From Blastocatellia bacterium (lineage in GTDB: Bacteria; Acidobacteriota; Blastocatellia; Pyrinomonadales; Pyrinomonadaceae): a stretch of 64,000 bases of DNA. Position 1 is the first letter of the stretch. Every line of letters starts with the position of its first letter. Position numbers and translations under genes: made by a program. Location: contig PMSM01000010.1 of the NCBI GenBank assembly GCA_003168335.1, positions 843,588 through 907,587 of the forward strand, written 5' to 3'. Shown here one piece after another: positions 40,038 through 48,275 of the stretch. The notes under the pieces were generated by a model. That model did not search any database and was not told the DNA's origin. It worked only from the letters and a program-made list of their open reading frames with translations.

Positions 40038-40110
40038 TGTCCGACAAACTTCAGTTTGTCGTGGCGATGACATCTACTCAAGTCACGACAAGCTAAAGTC
40101 TGTCGGACAT
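40038..40110. repeat. Palindromic element, 'gtccgacaaacttcagtttgtcg' family (copy 3)
   Basis: TGTCCGACAAACTTCAGTTT ... CAAGCTAAAGTCTGTCGGACAT. The right arm has drifted. It lies between the XRE and ImmA genes. Confidence 0.85.
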
Positions 40111-40116
40111 GCCAAT

Positions 40117-40521
40117 TCAGCCGCGCTTTCGCGTCGAAGTTTGACTGAACTGTGCGTAGGCGACTCGGAAAAGTTCCGACAGGGCCTTGGCAGTGTCGGC
40201 GGTCAGGTGCTTGTCGGCGCGCAAATGCGCCTCGACGATTTCAGGGGTTGATTCGTGTGGAAAGTAAACGACCGGCTTGGGATCCGTCGGGCTGCGATGA
40301 CCGTGATGCATGACGCGCTCAATCGGCATATCCAGCCACGACGCCAAACGCGCAATGTTGTCAGCGTCAGGTTTGCCCGTTCCGTTTTCTATCCGTGACA
40401 AGGTCGAGGCGGAGACTCCCGTCAGATCGGCAACGTCCCGCAAACTCAAGCCCTGCTGTTCGCGACGACGACGTACCGCGCCGCCCAGCTCAGATGTATT
40501 GACTCCGGATTTCTTTGCCAT
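40117..40521 (-). CDS. XRE-family transcriptional regulator
   Basis: Lambda-repressor-type helix-turn-helix spanning about residues 9-65 (LGGAVRRRREQQGLSLRDVADLTGVSASTLSRIENG), followed by a C-terminal helical domain with a HGHRSPTDPKPVVYFPHES segment. Start at 40521 (MAKKSG) is assumed; two upstream ATGs add 7 or 12 residues. It is first in a leftward pair with the ImmA-like protease, the typical order for an ImmR/ImmA or IrrE-DdrO type switch, in which the protease removes the repressor on a signal. With the protease motif degenerate, the pair may no longer switch by cleavage. No phage genes are adjacent. Confidence 0.85.
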   Translation of the reverse strand: MAKKSGVNTSELGGAVRRRREQQGLSLRDVADLTGVSASTLSRIENGTGKPDADNIARLASWLDMPIERVMHHGHRSPTDPKPVVYFPHESTPEIVEAHLRADKHLTADTAKALSELFRVAYAQFSQTSTRKRG

Positions 40522-40597
40522 GCGGTAAAGCTTACCACTCATGAGTTTTAGCTGCAAGACTTTGTTTTATCGTCGCAACACCACATTAGTTGGGATG

Positions 40598-40664
40598 GTT
40601 TAGAGGCGGCCTACTGCCCGCTACTCTTCACGCTCGCCCGGCGGGCGGTAGCCCGCCGCCAAAC
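40598..40664. repeat. Palindromic element, 'gtttagaggcggcct' family
   Basis: GTTTAGAGGCGGCCTACTGC ... GGGCGGTAGCCCGCCGCCAAAC. Same ends and core as 19458-19523. It sits upstream of the XRE gene and downstream of the terminator at 40673-40702. Confidence 0.88.
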
Positions 40665-40672
40665 AGGTTCAC

Positions 40673-40702
40673 AAACAAAAGAGGCGGGACCGGGCCCGCC
40701 TC
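40673..40702 (-). terminator. Rho-independent terminator of the S41 protease gene
   Basis: The hairpin GAGGCGGGCCCGGTCCCGCCTC (minus strand, 40702-40681) is followed by TTTTGTTTGT, about 28 nt after the stop at 40730. This is one of few intergenic hairpins here with a proper U-tract. Confidence 0.88.
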
Positions 40703-40729
40703 GAAACAAAGTCATGTTCTTTCGAAAAA

Positions 40730-42454
40730 TTAAGGCTGTTGCATCCGGGCCCGCGTGGCGGCCATCGCCAGATCGCGCGCGCGCGGCACCACTTCGATGG
40801 CTTTCGCGATTTGCGGATCTTCTTTGGTCAGCACTTGCACCGCACTCACGGTGCCGTAAGCCGCGGTCGCCAGTTGGAACCTTATCTGCTGCTCGAGAAA
40901 AGACCGATTGCGATCGAGCACCGGGGTAAACGTTTTCCAGTTCGCGTCTTTGGCAACGTAATCCTTGAAGGCATTGAATACCATGTCATTCATTGGATAA
41001 TCAGTCGCGTCCAGAACATGCGCAAACTCGATGGCGCGATCGACTTTGTATTTTTCCAGGCCCGGAATGCGACCGGTCACAACGTCACGTGAAAAGAAGA
41101 ACAGCGGATCGCGCAGGCGAGCCTGCATCGTGGTGAAAAGTTGCGGCTTGATCACTTCGTCCGGGGTAATTCCGCCGCCACCATACACGGGTCTGCCGGT
41201 ATCCGTGCGACTCGCGGGTCCGGCGGGCTTGCTCTGATCGTCTTTATCTCTGAGCGTGCCGCCACGATAGATATAGCTATAGTAGCCACCATCTGAATAA
41301 TCGCGCTGAATCAAACGCCCGGACGGCGTGAAGTACTTCGCCGAGGTCAGCGTCAGCCCCGCGCCACCGTCCAACGGAATGATGCTCTGCACCAGGCCTT
41401 TGCCAAAGCTGGTCTGCCCCACGATCATCGCGCGATCGTGATCCTGCATGGCGCCGGCGACAATCTCAGAAGCCGAGGCCGTGAAATCGTTGACTAGAAT
41501 TACCAGCGGCGTCCGATCCGGATCGGGATTGCGCGATTCATAAGTGCGATCGTTCAGACCGTCGCGACCCTTTTGCTTCAGGATCAGTTGGCCGGAGGGC
41601 AGAAAGGCTTCGGCGACGCGAACCGCCTGATCGAGAAATCCGCCCGGATTGTTCCGCAGGTCGAGCACGAGCGAGTTCATGCCCCGCGCGTGGAGAAAGT
41701 CGAGGGCACCCTGCAACATCTCCGCCGTGTCATAGTTGAACCCGCGCGTCATGTCGATATAGCCGACGCCGGGACGAATCATGTAAGCATCAGGCACTGA
41801 AGGCTGCGCCACGGCGTCGCGAACGATTTCCACGATGTCGGCCTTACCCGTGCTGGCGTGGGTGATCAGGAGCTTCACATGGCTGCCGCGCGGCCCGCGA
41901 ATCTTGTCGCGCACTTCCGCCGACGACTTGGCGTGCATCGAAACGCCGTCAACCGCATCGATGCGGTCGCCAAAACGCAATCCCGCTCGCGAGGCCGGCG
42001 CAGTCTGGAACGTCGCGGCGATGTAGGTGTCCATCGAATCGCCAATCGAGTAGTTCTGGATGGACGCCCCAATCCCGAGGTATTCGCTGCGCTGATCCGT
42101 CTTCATGTCTTCAAACTCTTCTCGGTCGAAATAGTTCGAATGGGGATCAAGCACCCGCAGCATGCCCATGATCGACGACTTATAGACAGCGTTGAAATCA
42201 ATCTTGTTGCCGTCGACGTAATGTTCCTGGACGACGCTCAACGCTTCGGTGAAATCCTGGGCCACCGCGGTCGTGTTGCCTGGGGTGCGGCGCGGACGTC
42301 GCCCTGGTACGGCCGTGGCCGAGCTTGTCTTGCCGGTGGTGTTGCTTCCGGAGCTGTTAGATTGATCGCGTTTCTGCTGAGCAAAAACAAAAGCCGGGAC
42401 CACCAGAGAAAACAGGATCAGCGCCACCGGCGCCAGCGAGAATTTGTTCTTCAC
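40730..42454 (-). CDS. S41 C-terminal processing peptidase (CtpA/Prc-type)
   Basis: Exported serine protease with a PDZ domain. A GTG start at 42454 follows GAGGT by 5 nt. Signal peptide (PVALILFSLVVPAFVFAQQ, about residues 9-27), disordered Ser/Thr linker to ~50, PDZ domain (about 115-200, including DRIDAVDGVSMHAKS), then the S41 domain with the catalytic serine in FTASASEIVAGA and lysine in SFGKGLVQ, about 25 residues apart, as expected. It trims envelope proteins in this family. The length of 574 aa is normal. It is alone, with its own terminator. Confidence 0.93.
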   Translation of the reverse strand: MKNKFSLAPVALILFSLVVPAFVFAQQKRDQSNSSGSNTTGKTSSATAVPGRRPRRTPGNTTAVAQDFTEALSVVQEHYVDGNKIDFNAVYKSSIMGMLRVLDPHSNYFDREEFEDMKTDQRSEYLGIGASIQNYSIGDSMDTYIAATFQTAPASRAGLRFGDRIDAVDGVSMHAKSSAEVRDKIRGPRGSHVKLLITHASTGKADIVEIVRDAVAQPSVPDAYMIRPGVGYIDMTRGFNYDTAEMLQGALDFLHARGMNSLVLDLRNNPGGFLDQAVRVAEAFLPSGQLILKQKGRDGLNDRTYESRNPDPDRTPLVILVNDFTASASEIVAGAMQDHDRAMIVGQTSFGKGLVQSIIPLDGGAGLTLTSAKYFTPSGRLIQRDYSDGGYYSYIYRGGTLRDKDDQSKPAGPASRTDTGRPVYGGGGITPDEVIKPQLFTTMQARLRDPLFFFSRDVVTGRIPGLEKYKVDRAIEFAHVLDATDYPMNDMVFNAFKDYVAKDANWKTFTPVLDRNRSFLEQQIRFQLATAAYGTVSAVQVLTKEDPQIAKAIEVVPRARDLAMAATRARMQQP

Positions 42455-42579
42455 TTAGACCTCACAGGAAAAGAAAATCCAAAGCCTTTTGATACACTTG
42501 GGGAGCCCAATTGATCTGCGCGCGACGCAATAGGTCGTCCGGTAATCTTAACGGATGCTCAAGCCGCGAGCAAGGTTGC

Positions 42580-42690
42580 GCGGCAAATATATGCAAAAGA
42601 AAAAAGAGAAGCTCGACAGGATTTACCGGATGTCCGGAATAGACAAGTAGGTGGCCCCTCTTAAGCATCCTGTCAATCTTGTTAATCCGG
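42580..42690. repeat. Inverted repeat of the 'gacaggatttaccggat' type
   Basis: CGACAGGATTTACCGGATG ... ATCCTGTCAATCTTGTTAATCCGGTCG. The arms share CGACAGGATT/AATCCGGTCG and GATCCTGTC-like blocks, imperfect. It occupies most of the gap between the S41 gene and the FHA kinase gene; the rest of that gap (42455-42579) shows no gene. Confidence 0.5.
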
Positions 42691-42698
42691 TCGAATTT

Positions 42699-44000
42699 TC
42701 ACCCCGCATGCATCAGCGCCGTGCGCATGGCGGCGGCGGATTGCCAACGGTCCACGGGGTCTTTGGCGAGGGCGCGTTCGATCACTTCAGCGACCCGTTC
42801 CGGAACTTCAGGAGCGCGCTGGCGGAGCGGAATTATCTGGCCTTCAAAGATGGCCTTGACAGTTCCGGCAATGTCACTATGAGGACCCAGATCCAGCGCG
42901 GTGTCCCCCGCCAAGAGGCTATAAGCGGTCATGCCAATCGCGTAGATGTCCGAAGTGGGCCGCACGTTGCGAAAGTCTCTGATTTGTTCCGGCGGCATGT
43001 AGGCGAAAGTTCCGGCCATGTCGCCGGCCATCGTGATGCCGCTCATGCCTGATTGGGTGAAGCTTTTTGCCAGGCCGAAATCTGTGAGTTTAGCGGTGAA
43101 GTTCGGCGCTGTGCCGCTGATGAGAATATTTGATTCCTTGATGTCGCGATGGATGTACCCCTTTGAGTGGGCGTAAGCCAGGGCGTCCAGCGCCTGAGAG
43201 ACAATATCGATCGCTTCCCGATATGGTAAGCGGCCACCCTGGGAATCAGCCAGCCGCGCCGCGTCTGAGCCTTCGACGTATTCAGTGACCAGATAGACTG
43301 CGCCATTGTTGGTCCCGCTCTCGATAAAGCGGACGATATTCGGATGCTCCAGCGCGGCAGCGACCTGGATCTCGCGCATAAAACGCCGCAGCGACACTTC
43401 GGTCACCGCTACTTCGGGCAGCAGAGTCTTGATGGCGACTTGACGTCCCGTCTTTTCATCGCGCGCCAGCATGACGCAGCCCATGCCCCCACGGCCCAGC
43501 AGCTTGATCGACTCATAACCGGGAACAGGTTGGGGTTGGCGCTTGAGCTCTTCGCGGCAATCTTCGCAGACGAATGACATCTTCTCGTTCGCGTCAGAAG
43601 CTTCTGTCTGCTCACGACGTCCGCAGTTTGCGCATTCGACCACTACCACTGTCGGTCGAGTTAGCGTCGGGGCTTCAAAACTATTGATCGTCGTTGGCTG
43701 CTCGGCCTGCACTTCGACTTCGAGCACGGTCTGACCACCCTGAATGCGATCGCCGCTGCGCAGGAAAGCTTCGGACACTTTCTGTCCGTTCACGAACGTG
43801 CCGTTAGTCGAGCCAAGGTCGCGCAGAAAGCAACGCGGCGGCGCGATCTCCAGCAGGCAATGATGGCGGGAAAAGAATCTGTCTTCGGGGAGGTAAAGAT
43901 GGGCGGTGTCGGCTCTGCCAATCAGGAAAGTGTCATGCTGATCGAAAGTGAACTCGCGCCCTGTATAGGGCCCAGCCAGGACTCGTAGAGTAACGCGCAT
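42699..44000 (-). CDS. FHA-domain Ser/Thr protein kinase with zinc ribbon
   Basis: Hanks-type kinase, 433 aa, with a phosphothreonine-binding FHA domain first (about residues 18-95; RFFSRHHC, LRDLGSTNGTFVNGQ), then a zinc ribbon (VECANCGRR ... CEDCREEL, about 124-151), then the kinase: glycine loop LLGRGGMGCVMLA, VAIKTL lysine, catalytic loop HRDIKESN (about 286-293), DFG in LTDFGLAKS, and APE-like MPPEQI. No transmembrane helix, so it is cytoplasmic. It is preceded by the zinc-ribbon membrane protein gene (9 nt gap) and, farther up, another kinase; they form one leftward unit. It likely phosphorylates FHA partners in that unit. Confidence 0.92.
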   Translation of the reverse strand: MRVTLRVLAGPYTGREFTFDQHDTFLIGRADTAHLYLPEDRFFSRHHCLLEIAPPRCFLRDLGSTNGTFVNGQKVSEAFLRSGDRIQGGQTVLEVEVQAEQPTTINSFEAPTLTRPTVVVVECANCGRREQTEASDANEKMSFVCEDCREELKRQPQPVPGYESIKLLGRGGMGCVMLARDEKTGRQVAIKTLLPEVAVTEVSLRRFMREIQVAAALEHPNIVRFIESGTNNGAVYLVTEYVEGSDAARLADSQGGRLPYREAIDIVSQALDALAYAHSKGYIHRDIKESNILISGTAPNFTAKLTDFGLAKSFTQSGMSGITMAGDMAGTFAYMPPEQIRDFRNVRPTSDIYAIGMTAYSLLAGDTALDLGPHSDIAGTVKAIFEGQIIPLRQRAPEVPERVAEVIERALAKDPVDRWQSAAAMRTALMHAG

Positions 44001-44009
44001 CGCAAGGGG

Positions 44010-45035
44010 TTATTTGCTGATTTCCAGATCGTCGAACGCTACTTCGCCCACGTCGCTCGTGTACAGTCCGACGCGCCCGCGCTTGTAATTTTCGGTATCG
44101 ACAATCGAGGTGGCGAATTGGCCGTTGATGTAAAGGTCCATCTTGGTATCACGGATTCTCACTTCAATCTGATTCGGAGAGGTGCCGGACCGAATCGTAC
44201 TGGTGGGTGTCCAGTCGACGATTTTGGTTTCAGCGCCGGCTTTGTGCAGGACGATCTTGTATTTCGGCGTGTCCCCGTTGTAAATCAGGAAGCCGTAGTC
44301 TTCCAACTTACCGTCCTTCTTCTCACCGTGAACGACGAGTCCGTATCCGGTCTGTGGAGGATTTCCGTCGATGCTGCGCAAGCCAACGCGGACGGTGGCG
44401 TTTTCGTCGTGATAGTCAGTCTTATCCGGCGCATACATTACGACAAAGCCGCCTTTGGTGGCGTGCATGTGATACTCCTCGTCCTGATACCAGATGTTCC
44501 CAAATTGCGACTCGCCGGTGCCCCAGGTCTTATGCGAAAAGTCATCGGTGAAAGTCGCCAGGGTCGAGCGTGAATTCGTGTTTGTGTTTGTGTTCGTCTC
44601 GTCGGTATTCGTGTTCTTGTTCGCGTTGCGGTTGGCTACGCGTGTGTTGGAGTTATTTGAATTGCTGTTGTTGGTGTTGGTGACGTTGAAGGCAACAAAA
44701 ACCAGAATCCCGCCACCGATTAGCATTAACACCAGTACTGCGCCGATCCCCAGAAGCCACGGCCAAATGCTGCGCTTCTGTGCTGCCGGCGGCGGCATGG
44801 GCGACCAGGCGGGTGGCGGTGCCGCCGATATCGGCGGCGGTGCCTGCTGCACCTGTCCCGGATTGAAAGCGATCGTAGGCTGGGCACTGGTGTCGCGCGC
44901 TTGCGGATACTGCACCGTGGCGCTGGGGTCCGAAGGTGGCGGCGCGCTCGTGCCGAGCAACGGCGAGCCGTCGTCCAGACAAAAGCTCAGGCCATCGTCA
45001 GCATATGTGCGATTACATTGGGGACAGCGTTTCAT
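44010..45035 (-). CDS. Zinc-ribbon, single-pass membrane protein with LamG-like domain
   Basis: 341 aa. N-terminal zinc ribbon (CPQCNRTYADDGLSFCLDDG, four Cys-type knuckle ending CLDDG), a proline-rich linker (about 28-90), one membrane segment (WPWLLGIGAVLVLMLIGGGILVF, about 92-114), an Asn/Thr-rich stretch (NTNNSNSNNSNTRVANRN) and a C-terminal jelly-roll of the LamG/3-keto-disaccharide-hydrolase type (about 165-341; GYGLVVHGEKK, MDLYINGQFATSI). The cytoplasmic ribbon and external lectin-like domain suggest a sensor for sugars or proteins linked to the kinases. RBS GAGGT precedes the ATG. In operon with both kinases. Confidence 0.85.
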   Translation of the reverse strand: MKRCPQCNRTYADDGLSFCLDDGSPLLGTSAPPPSDPSATVQYPQARDTSAQPTIAFNPGQVQQAPPPISAAPPPAWSPMPPPAAQKRSIWPWLLGIGAVLVLMLIGGGILVFVAFNVTNTNNSNSNNSNTRVANRNANKNTNTDETNTNTNTNSRSTLATFTDDFSHKTWGTGESQFGNIWYQDEEYHMHATKGGFVVMYAPDKTDYHDENATVRVGLRSIDGNPPQTGYGLVVHGEKKDGKLEDYGFLIYNGDTPKYKIVLHKAGAETKIVDWTPTSTIRSGTSPNQIEVRIRDTKMDLYINGQFATSIVDTENYKRGRVGLYTSDVGEVAFDDLEISK

Positions 45036-45192
45036 GTTCGGACCTCATTTCCTAAAAGGTACAGAACCGCTCGCGATAACGCGGACGGGCGGGCGCTCAG
45101 TTTACGCGTTCGCGTCTGAAAAGTCGCGGTAAGTCTATACGAGAAGCTGAATAGCACTCAAGTGTAATCTGTAAGAGCGGAATTCCTGATTT

Positions 45193-46851
45193 CTAAATTG
45201 TGCGACCGCAGCGCCCGCAGAATTTGGTTCCCGAGGGGTAGGTGGAGTTACATCCAGGGCAAAGAACTTCAACTGGTCGCGGCGCATTCCAGGCGATCGC
45301 GCTGCCGCCCAGAGATGCGCCACAACGTCCGCAGAACTTTGTGCCCGCAGGTTGTTCCATTCCACAACGCGTGCAGTTGATCCGCGACGAGATCGGGCTG
45401 GCCTGGTTCAAGCTGGGCGAGCTTGCGGGTGGTGGCGTCGCCGGAATCTGATGAACCGCACTTTCGGAGGTAACTGGCTGAAAACTGGTATTCCCACAGC
45501 GGCCGCAAAACTTCGTGCCGCCGGCAAAGCGCGACCCACACTTCGTGCACGCGACCACCGTGTGCGCGGGCAGCATCATCCCGGAAACGCTGCCCAGGCT
45601 TCCGCCCTGTGAGGGAGACAGGCCGCTTGAAGGCGCTGACTTGAATTGCGCCTGGATGATCTGCTCATCGCCATCGGGGCGGATCTCGATCACGCGCTCA
45701 TCGTCTTGATCTCCGGCATGGGCGACGCGCAGCACATGCTGGCCGGGCGGGAGTGATTTCAGGATGACTCGGCCTGACCTTCCGATACTGCCGTGACGCT
45801 CGTCGTCGACATAAACTTCGGCACCTGTCGGCGCCATGATCACCAAACGCGATTCGCCTTCCTCTTCCGTCATCGACGCACCACTAGCCGCCGCATCGAA
45901 TTCGTTGAACCAGACAGCAACCGAATCAGGCCGCCCATCGGCTTCCTTCTTGAGCGCGTGCATCACTGCCTGTTCCACCGGCGCGGGAATATCGGAACGC
46001 AGGGTGCTGAGCGCGGGAGTATCCTGCGTCAACTTCTGCGCGAAGATCTGCATGATGTCGCCGGTGAACGGCGGACGACCACCCAGCATGTGATAAGCCA
46101 TCGCGCCGAGCGCGTAGATGTCGGCTCGCGCATCAAGCGTCACTCCCGACTGCATCTGTTCGGGCGCCATGTACTCTGGCGTGCCCAGGATTCCGCGTGA
46201 GGCCGGCCCGCCTCCCGAAGCGTCCGCCAGGCTCTGGCTGATAATTTTTGCCAGGCCAAAGTCGCCGACCTTAACGATGTCATCGCCGGCGATCGTGACG
46301 TCCTTTTTCTTTCGCTGCACGATAAAAACGTTTGCCGGTTTCAGATCGCGATGCAGGATGCCTTCGTCGTGCGCGGCTTCAACCCCCGCGCAGATCTGCC
46401 GCAGCATGACCAGCGCACGTTGCACTGAGATTGTTCCTTCGCGGCGCAGGAGCTGGTAGAGCGATTCGCCTTCGACGTATTCCATCACCAGAAAGAAAAC
46501 GCCTTCATCGCTCTTGCCAAAGTCAGTCACGTCGACGACGTTAGGATGTTGAATCGAAGCGGCGGTGCGCGCTTCGCGTTCAAAGCGTGCGATCGCTTCG
46601 CCTTCCTGCAGATCTTCATCAGTGAGGACGTCGGGGCGAACTGTCTTTACCGCTACCCGCCGGGTGATCAGATTTTCATCGCGCGCGAGATAGACCTGGC
46701 CCATCGCGCCGCGACCCAGACGTTTATCCAGGCGGTAGCGCTGGTTCAGAAGTGTCGTACCCGGAAGCGTCGTCTTCGTCTTTGCCTGATCCTCGGGACA
46801 AAGCAGGACGTCGTCTTCAAAGCACCGTTCGCATCGTGGACATTCGCGCAT
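45193..46851 (-). CDS. Ser/Thr kinase with PEGA-like and C-terminal zinc-ribbon domains
   Basis: 552 aa. N-terminal CPRCERCFEDD...CPEDQ ribbon (residues 4-20), kinase domain (about 35-300: LGRGAMGQVYLARDE, VAVKTV, HRDLKPANVFIV, VGDFGLAKI, APEQM), a PEGA-like beta domain (about 320-385; TGAEVYVDDERHGSIG, LPPGQHVLRVAH) and three C-terminal zinc knuckles (CTKCGSRFAGGTKFCGRCG and repeats of GTKFCGRCG) to the end. No membrane segment. It begins the leftward kinase cluster. The repeated zinc ribbons and PEGA domain are common in acidobacterial kinases and probably mediate protein contacts; substrate unknown. Confidence 0.9.
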   Translation of the reverse strand: MRECPRCERCFEDDVLLCPEDQAKTKTTLPGTTLLNQRYRLDKRLGRGAMGQVYLARDENLITRRVAVKTVRPDVLTDEDLQEGEAIARFEREARTAASIQHPNVVDVTDFGKSDEGVFFLVMEYVEGESLYQLLRREGTISVQRALVMLRQICAGVEAAHDEGILHRDLKPANVFIVQRKKKDVTIAGDDIVKVGDFGLAKIISQSLADASGGGPASRGILGTPEYMAPEQMQSGVTLDARADIYALGAMAYHMLGGRPPFTGDIMQIFAQKLTQDTPALSTLRSDIPAPVEQAVMHALKKEADGRPDSVAVWFNEFDAAASGASMTEEEGESRLVIMAPTGAEVYVDDERHGSIGRSGRVILKSLPPGQHVLRVAHAGDQDDERVIEIRPDGDEQIIQAQFKSAPSSGLSPSQGGSLGSVSGMMLPAHTVVACTKCGSRFAGGTKFCGRCGNTSFQPVTSESAVHQIPATPPPASSPSLNQASPISSRINCTRCGMEQPAGTKFCGRCGASLGGSAIAWNAPRPVEVLCPGCNSTYPSGTKFCGRCGRTI

Positions 46852-46999
46852 GGCAGATCAGAAAAAGCAGTTTACCCTGAATGGCCAGAATAAGGTGTCC
46901 GGCGAGGTCGGTCAATCGGTTCGTGCAGAAAGTTCGGATTATCGAAGGAGGACTTGGACGCAACTTACAGTTCAGATGATCGTAGAATACAAACCGATA

Positions 47000-47028
47000 T
47001 TGACACTGACTCCTGGTCATAATATTGT
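47000..47028 (+). promoter_or_regulatory. Sigma-70-like promoter for the orphan gene at 47137
   Basis: TTGACA (47000-47005), 17-nt spacer, TATTGT (47023-47028). It predicts a ~100-nt leader before the AAGGAG ribosome site and ATG at 47137. It also lies divergent to the kinase gene start at 46851. Confidence 0.6.
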
Positions 47029-47136
47029 GCGTATGTTCTCGCAGACGCCACTGATAAGAGAGGTTCTTGTAAGAGCCTGATCGTCAAACGAGATTCCCCG
47101 CACAGATCCCAATAACGTCTCAAGAAGGAGCAAGCA

Positions 47137-48033
47137 ATGGCGAAAACTGTGTCCCTGGCACCATCAACAACCGCAACTGAATTCCTTAAGATTCCTGACG
47201 ACCACCGCGAAAAAATCGTCGTTTTCGATGACGACAAGTTGGCAGAAGCGCAGCAAGCCACTAAGAGTGATCCGATCAATTTGAATTCCACCGATTACAC
47301 TGAGTTGGCGTCGTTGGGGTGGGGTGTTGGCGGCCCAATCGGTGCGGCGGTGGGTTTCGGCATTGGCGCCGCAATTGAAGAAGTCTCTCATTTGCTGCAA
47401 AAAGGTCCGATGCCCTATGTACTCATAAGTCGTTCAGCGTGCGCGAAGGCCCAATTCCCGGTGGATCACCCAAAGAATAAAGTCGTATACGTCAGGCACC
47501 CATTCGTAAGCACTCTTTATTACCCAATGGCCGAGTTTCACCACTACCTCTTTCTACATAAACATCTCGAAGCGGTCAGACTGCTCAAAACACTCGGCGC
47601 AAAACACGTTGAGGTTGAGTATTTGGCCGGGTGGTCACAGACAGAAATGGGAAAGCTCAGTCTGCCGGTTGTCACTACAGGCGTCGATATCAGCGCCAAA
47701 GCGGCCAGTAAGCGAGAATCCTCTGCGATGGTTCTTTATTCGGCGACGTACAATCCTCCGAGGACGCGTTCTATTCCCAAAGATCTTGTATGGTATCCGC
47801 GCGAAGACGAATGGAAAAGTATCGCGGACGAGGTCCTAAATTACAGGCTTACAGAGTTCACTCTCACCGTCGAGAACAAGGACAGTTATGGCATTGACGC
47901 TTCAGCTAAAGCTGAGGTTGCGAAGTTTGGTTTTGAATTGGGTGGCGAATTCCAGGACTACCAGGATACGAAATGGACCATCAAAGCTGATTTTCCCGCT
48001 CGCAGGAAGCGATCGCCTCAAACTCCTAAATGA
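47137..48033 (+). CDS. Orphan protein with glycine-zipper segment (hypothetical)
   Basis: 298 aa, not recognised. RBS AAGGAG is 6-8 nt before the ATG and a fair promoter is upstream, so expression is likely. Residues ~60-80 (WGVGGPIGAAVGFGIGAAIEE) form a glycine-zipper type hydrophobic helix. The middle (about 95-170) mixes short hydrophobic strands and a HHYLFLHKHLEAVRLLKTLGAKHVEVEY region. The C-terminal ~60 residues (ENKDSYGIDASAKAEVAKFGFELGGEF) look like alternating-strand beta sequence with small residues every second position, which is reminiscent of pore- or sheet-forming proteins. No signal peptide. Surrounding bases look somewhat AT-richer than neighbours by eye. It could be recently acquired. 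Confidence 0.6.
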   Translation: MAKTVSLAPSTTATEFLKIPDDHREKIVVFDDDKLAEAQQATKSDPINLNSTDYTELASLGWGVGGPIGAAVGFGIGAAIEEVSHLLQKGPMPYVLISRSACAKAQFPVDHPKNKVVYVRHPFVSTLYYPMAEFHHYLFLHKHLEAVRLLKTLGAKHVEVEYLAGWSQTEMGKLSLPVVTTGVDISAKAASKRESSAMVLYSATYNPPRTRSIPKDLVWYPREDEWKSIADEVLNYRLTEFTLTVENKDSYGIDASAKAEVAKFGFELGGEFQDYQDTKWTIKADFPARRKRSPQTPK

Positions 48034-48154
48034 GCCTCCTTTTCCCCAAGTTTCTTTGGGTGGCTCAAATTTACTGTTTACAGCGGGTCATAGCTAGCCG
48101 CATAATAAGTGTCCCTTGCCCATGGTCGGACGAGGGCGCTGAGCCGGATGGCTC

Positions 48155-48217
48155 GGGAAAATGCGGGCGCGATGCCCGCGTTTGTGTCTTGACCGTCGCT
48201 CAGACTTAAGTCTGCGA
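48155..48217. repeat. Short hairpins in the ku upstream region
   Basis: GCGGGCGCGATGCCCGC and CAGACTTAAGTCTG are two adjacent small palindromes, the second like the core of the GTGGCAC/CAGACTTCAGTCTG family. The rest of 48034-48275 shows no gene. Confidence 0.45.
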
Positions 48218-48275
48218 CTTTTCCAGGAGTTGGAAGCACAGACCCAGAGTCCGTGCCCCTTCGGAGAAACAGGAT

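Noticed and set aside
39277-40521. Prophage remnant (ImmR/ImmA-like pair)
   Set aside because: No integrase, excisionase or structural genes nearby; such pairs also occur in chromosomes.
46850-47080. Plus-strand frame of ~76 codons at the kinase start
   Set aside because: No ribosome site and overlaps the kinase start codon; the promoter for the next gene lies inside it.
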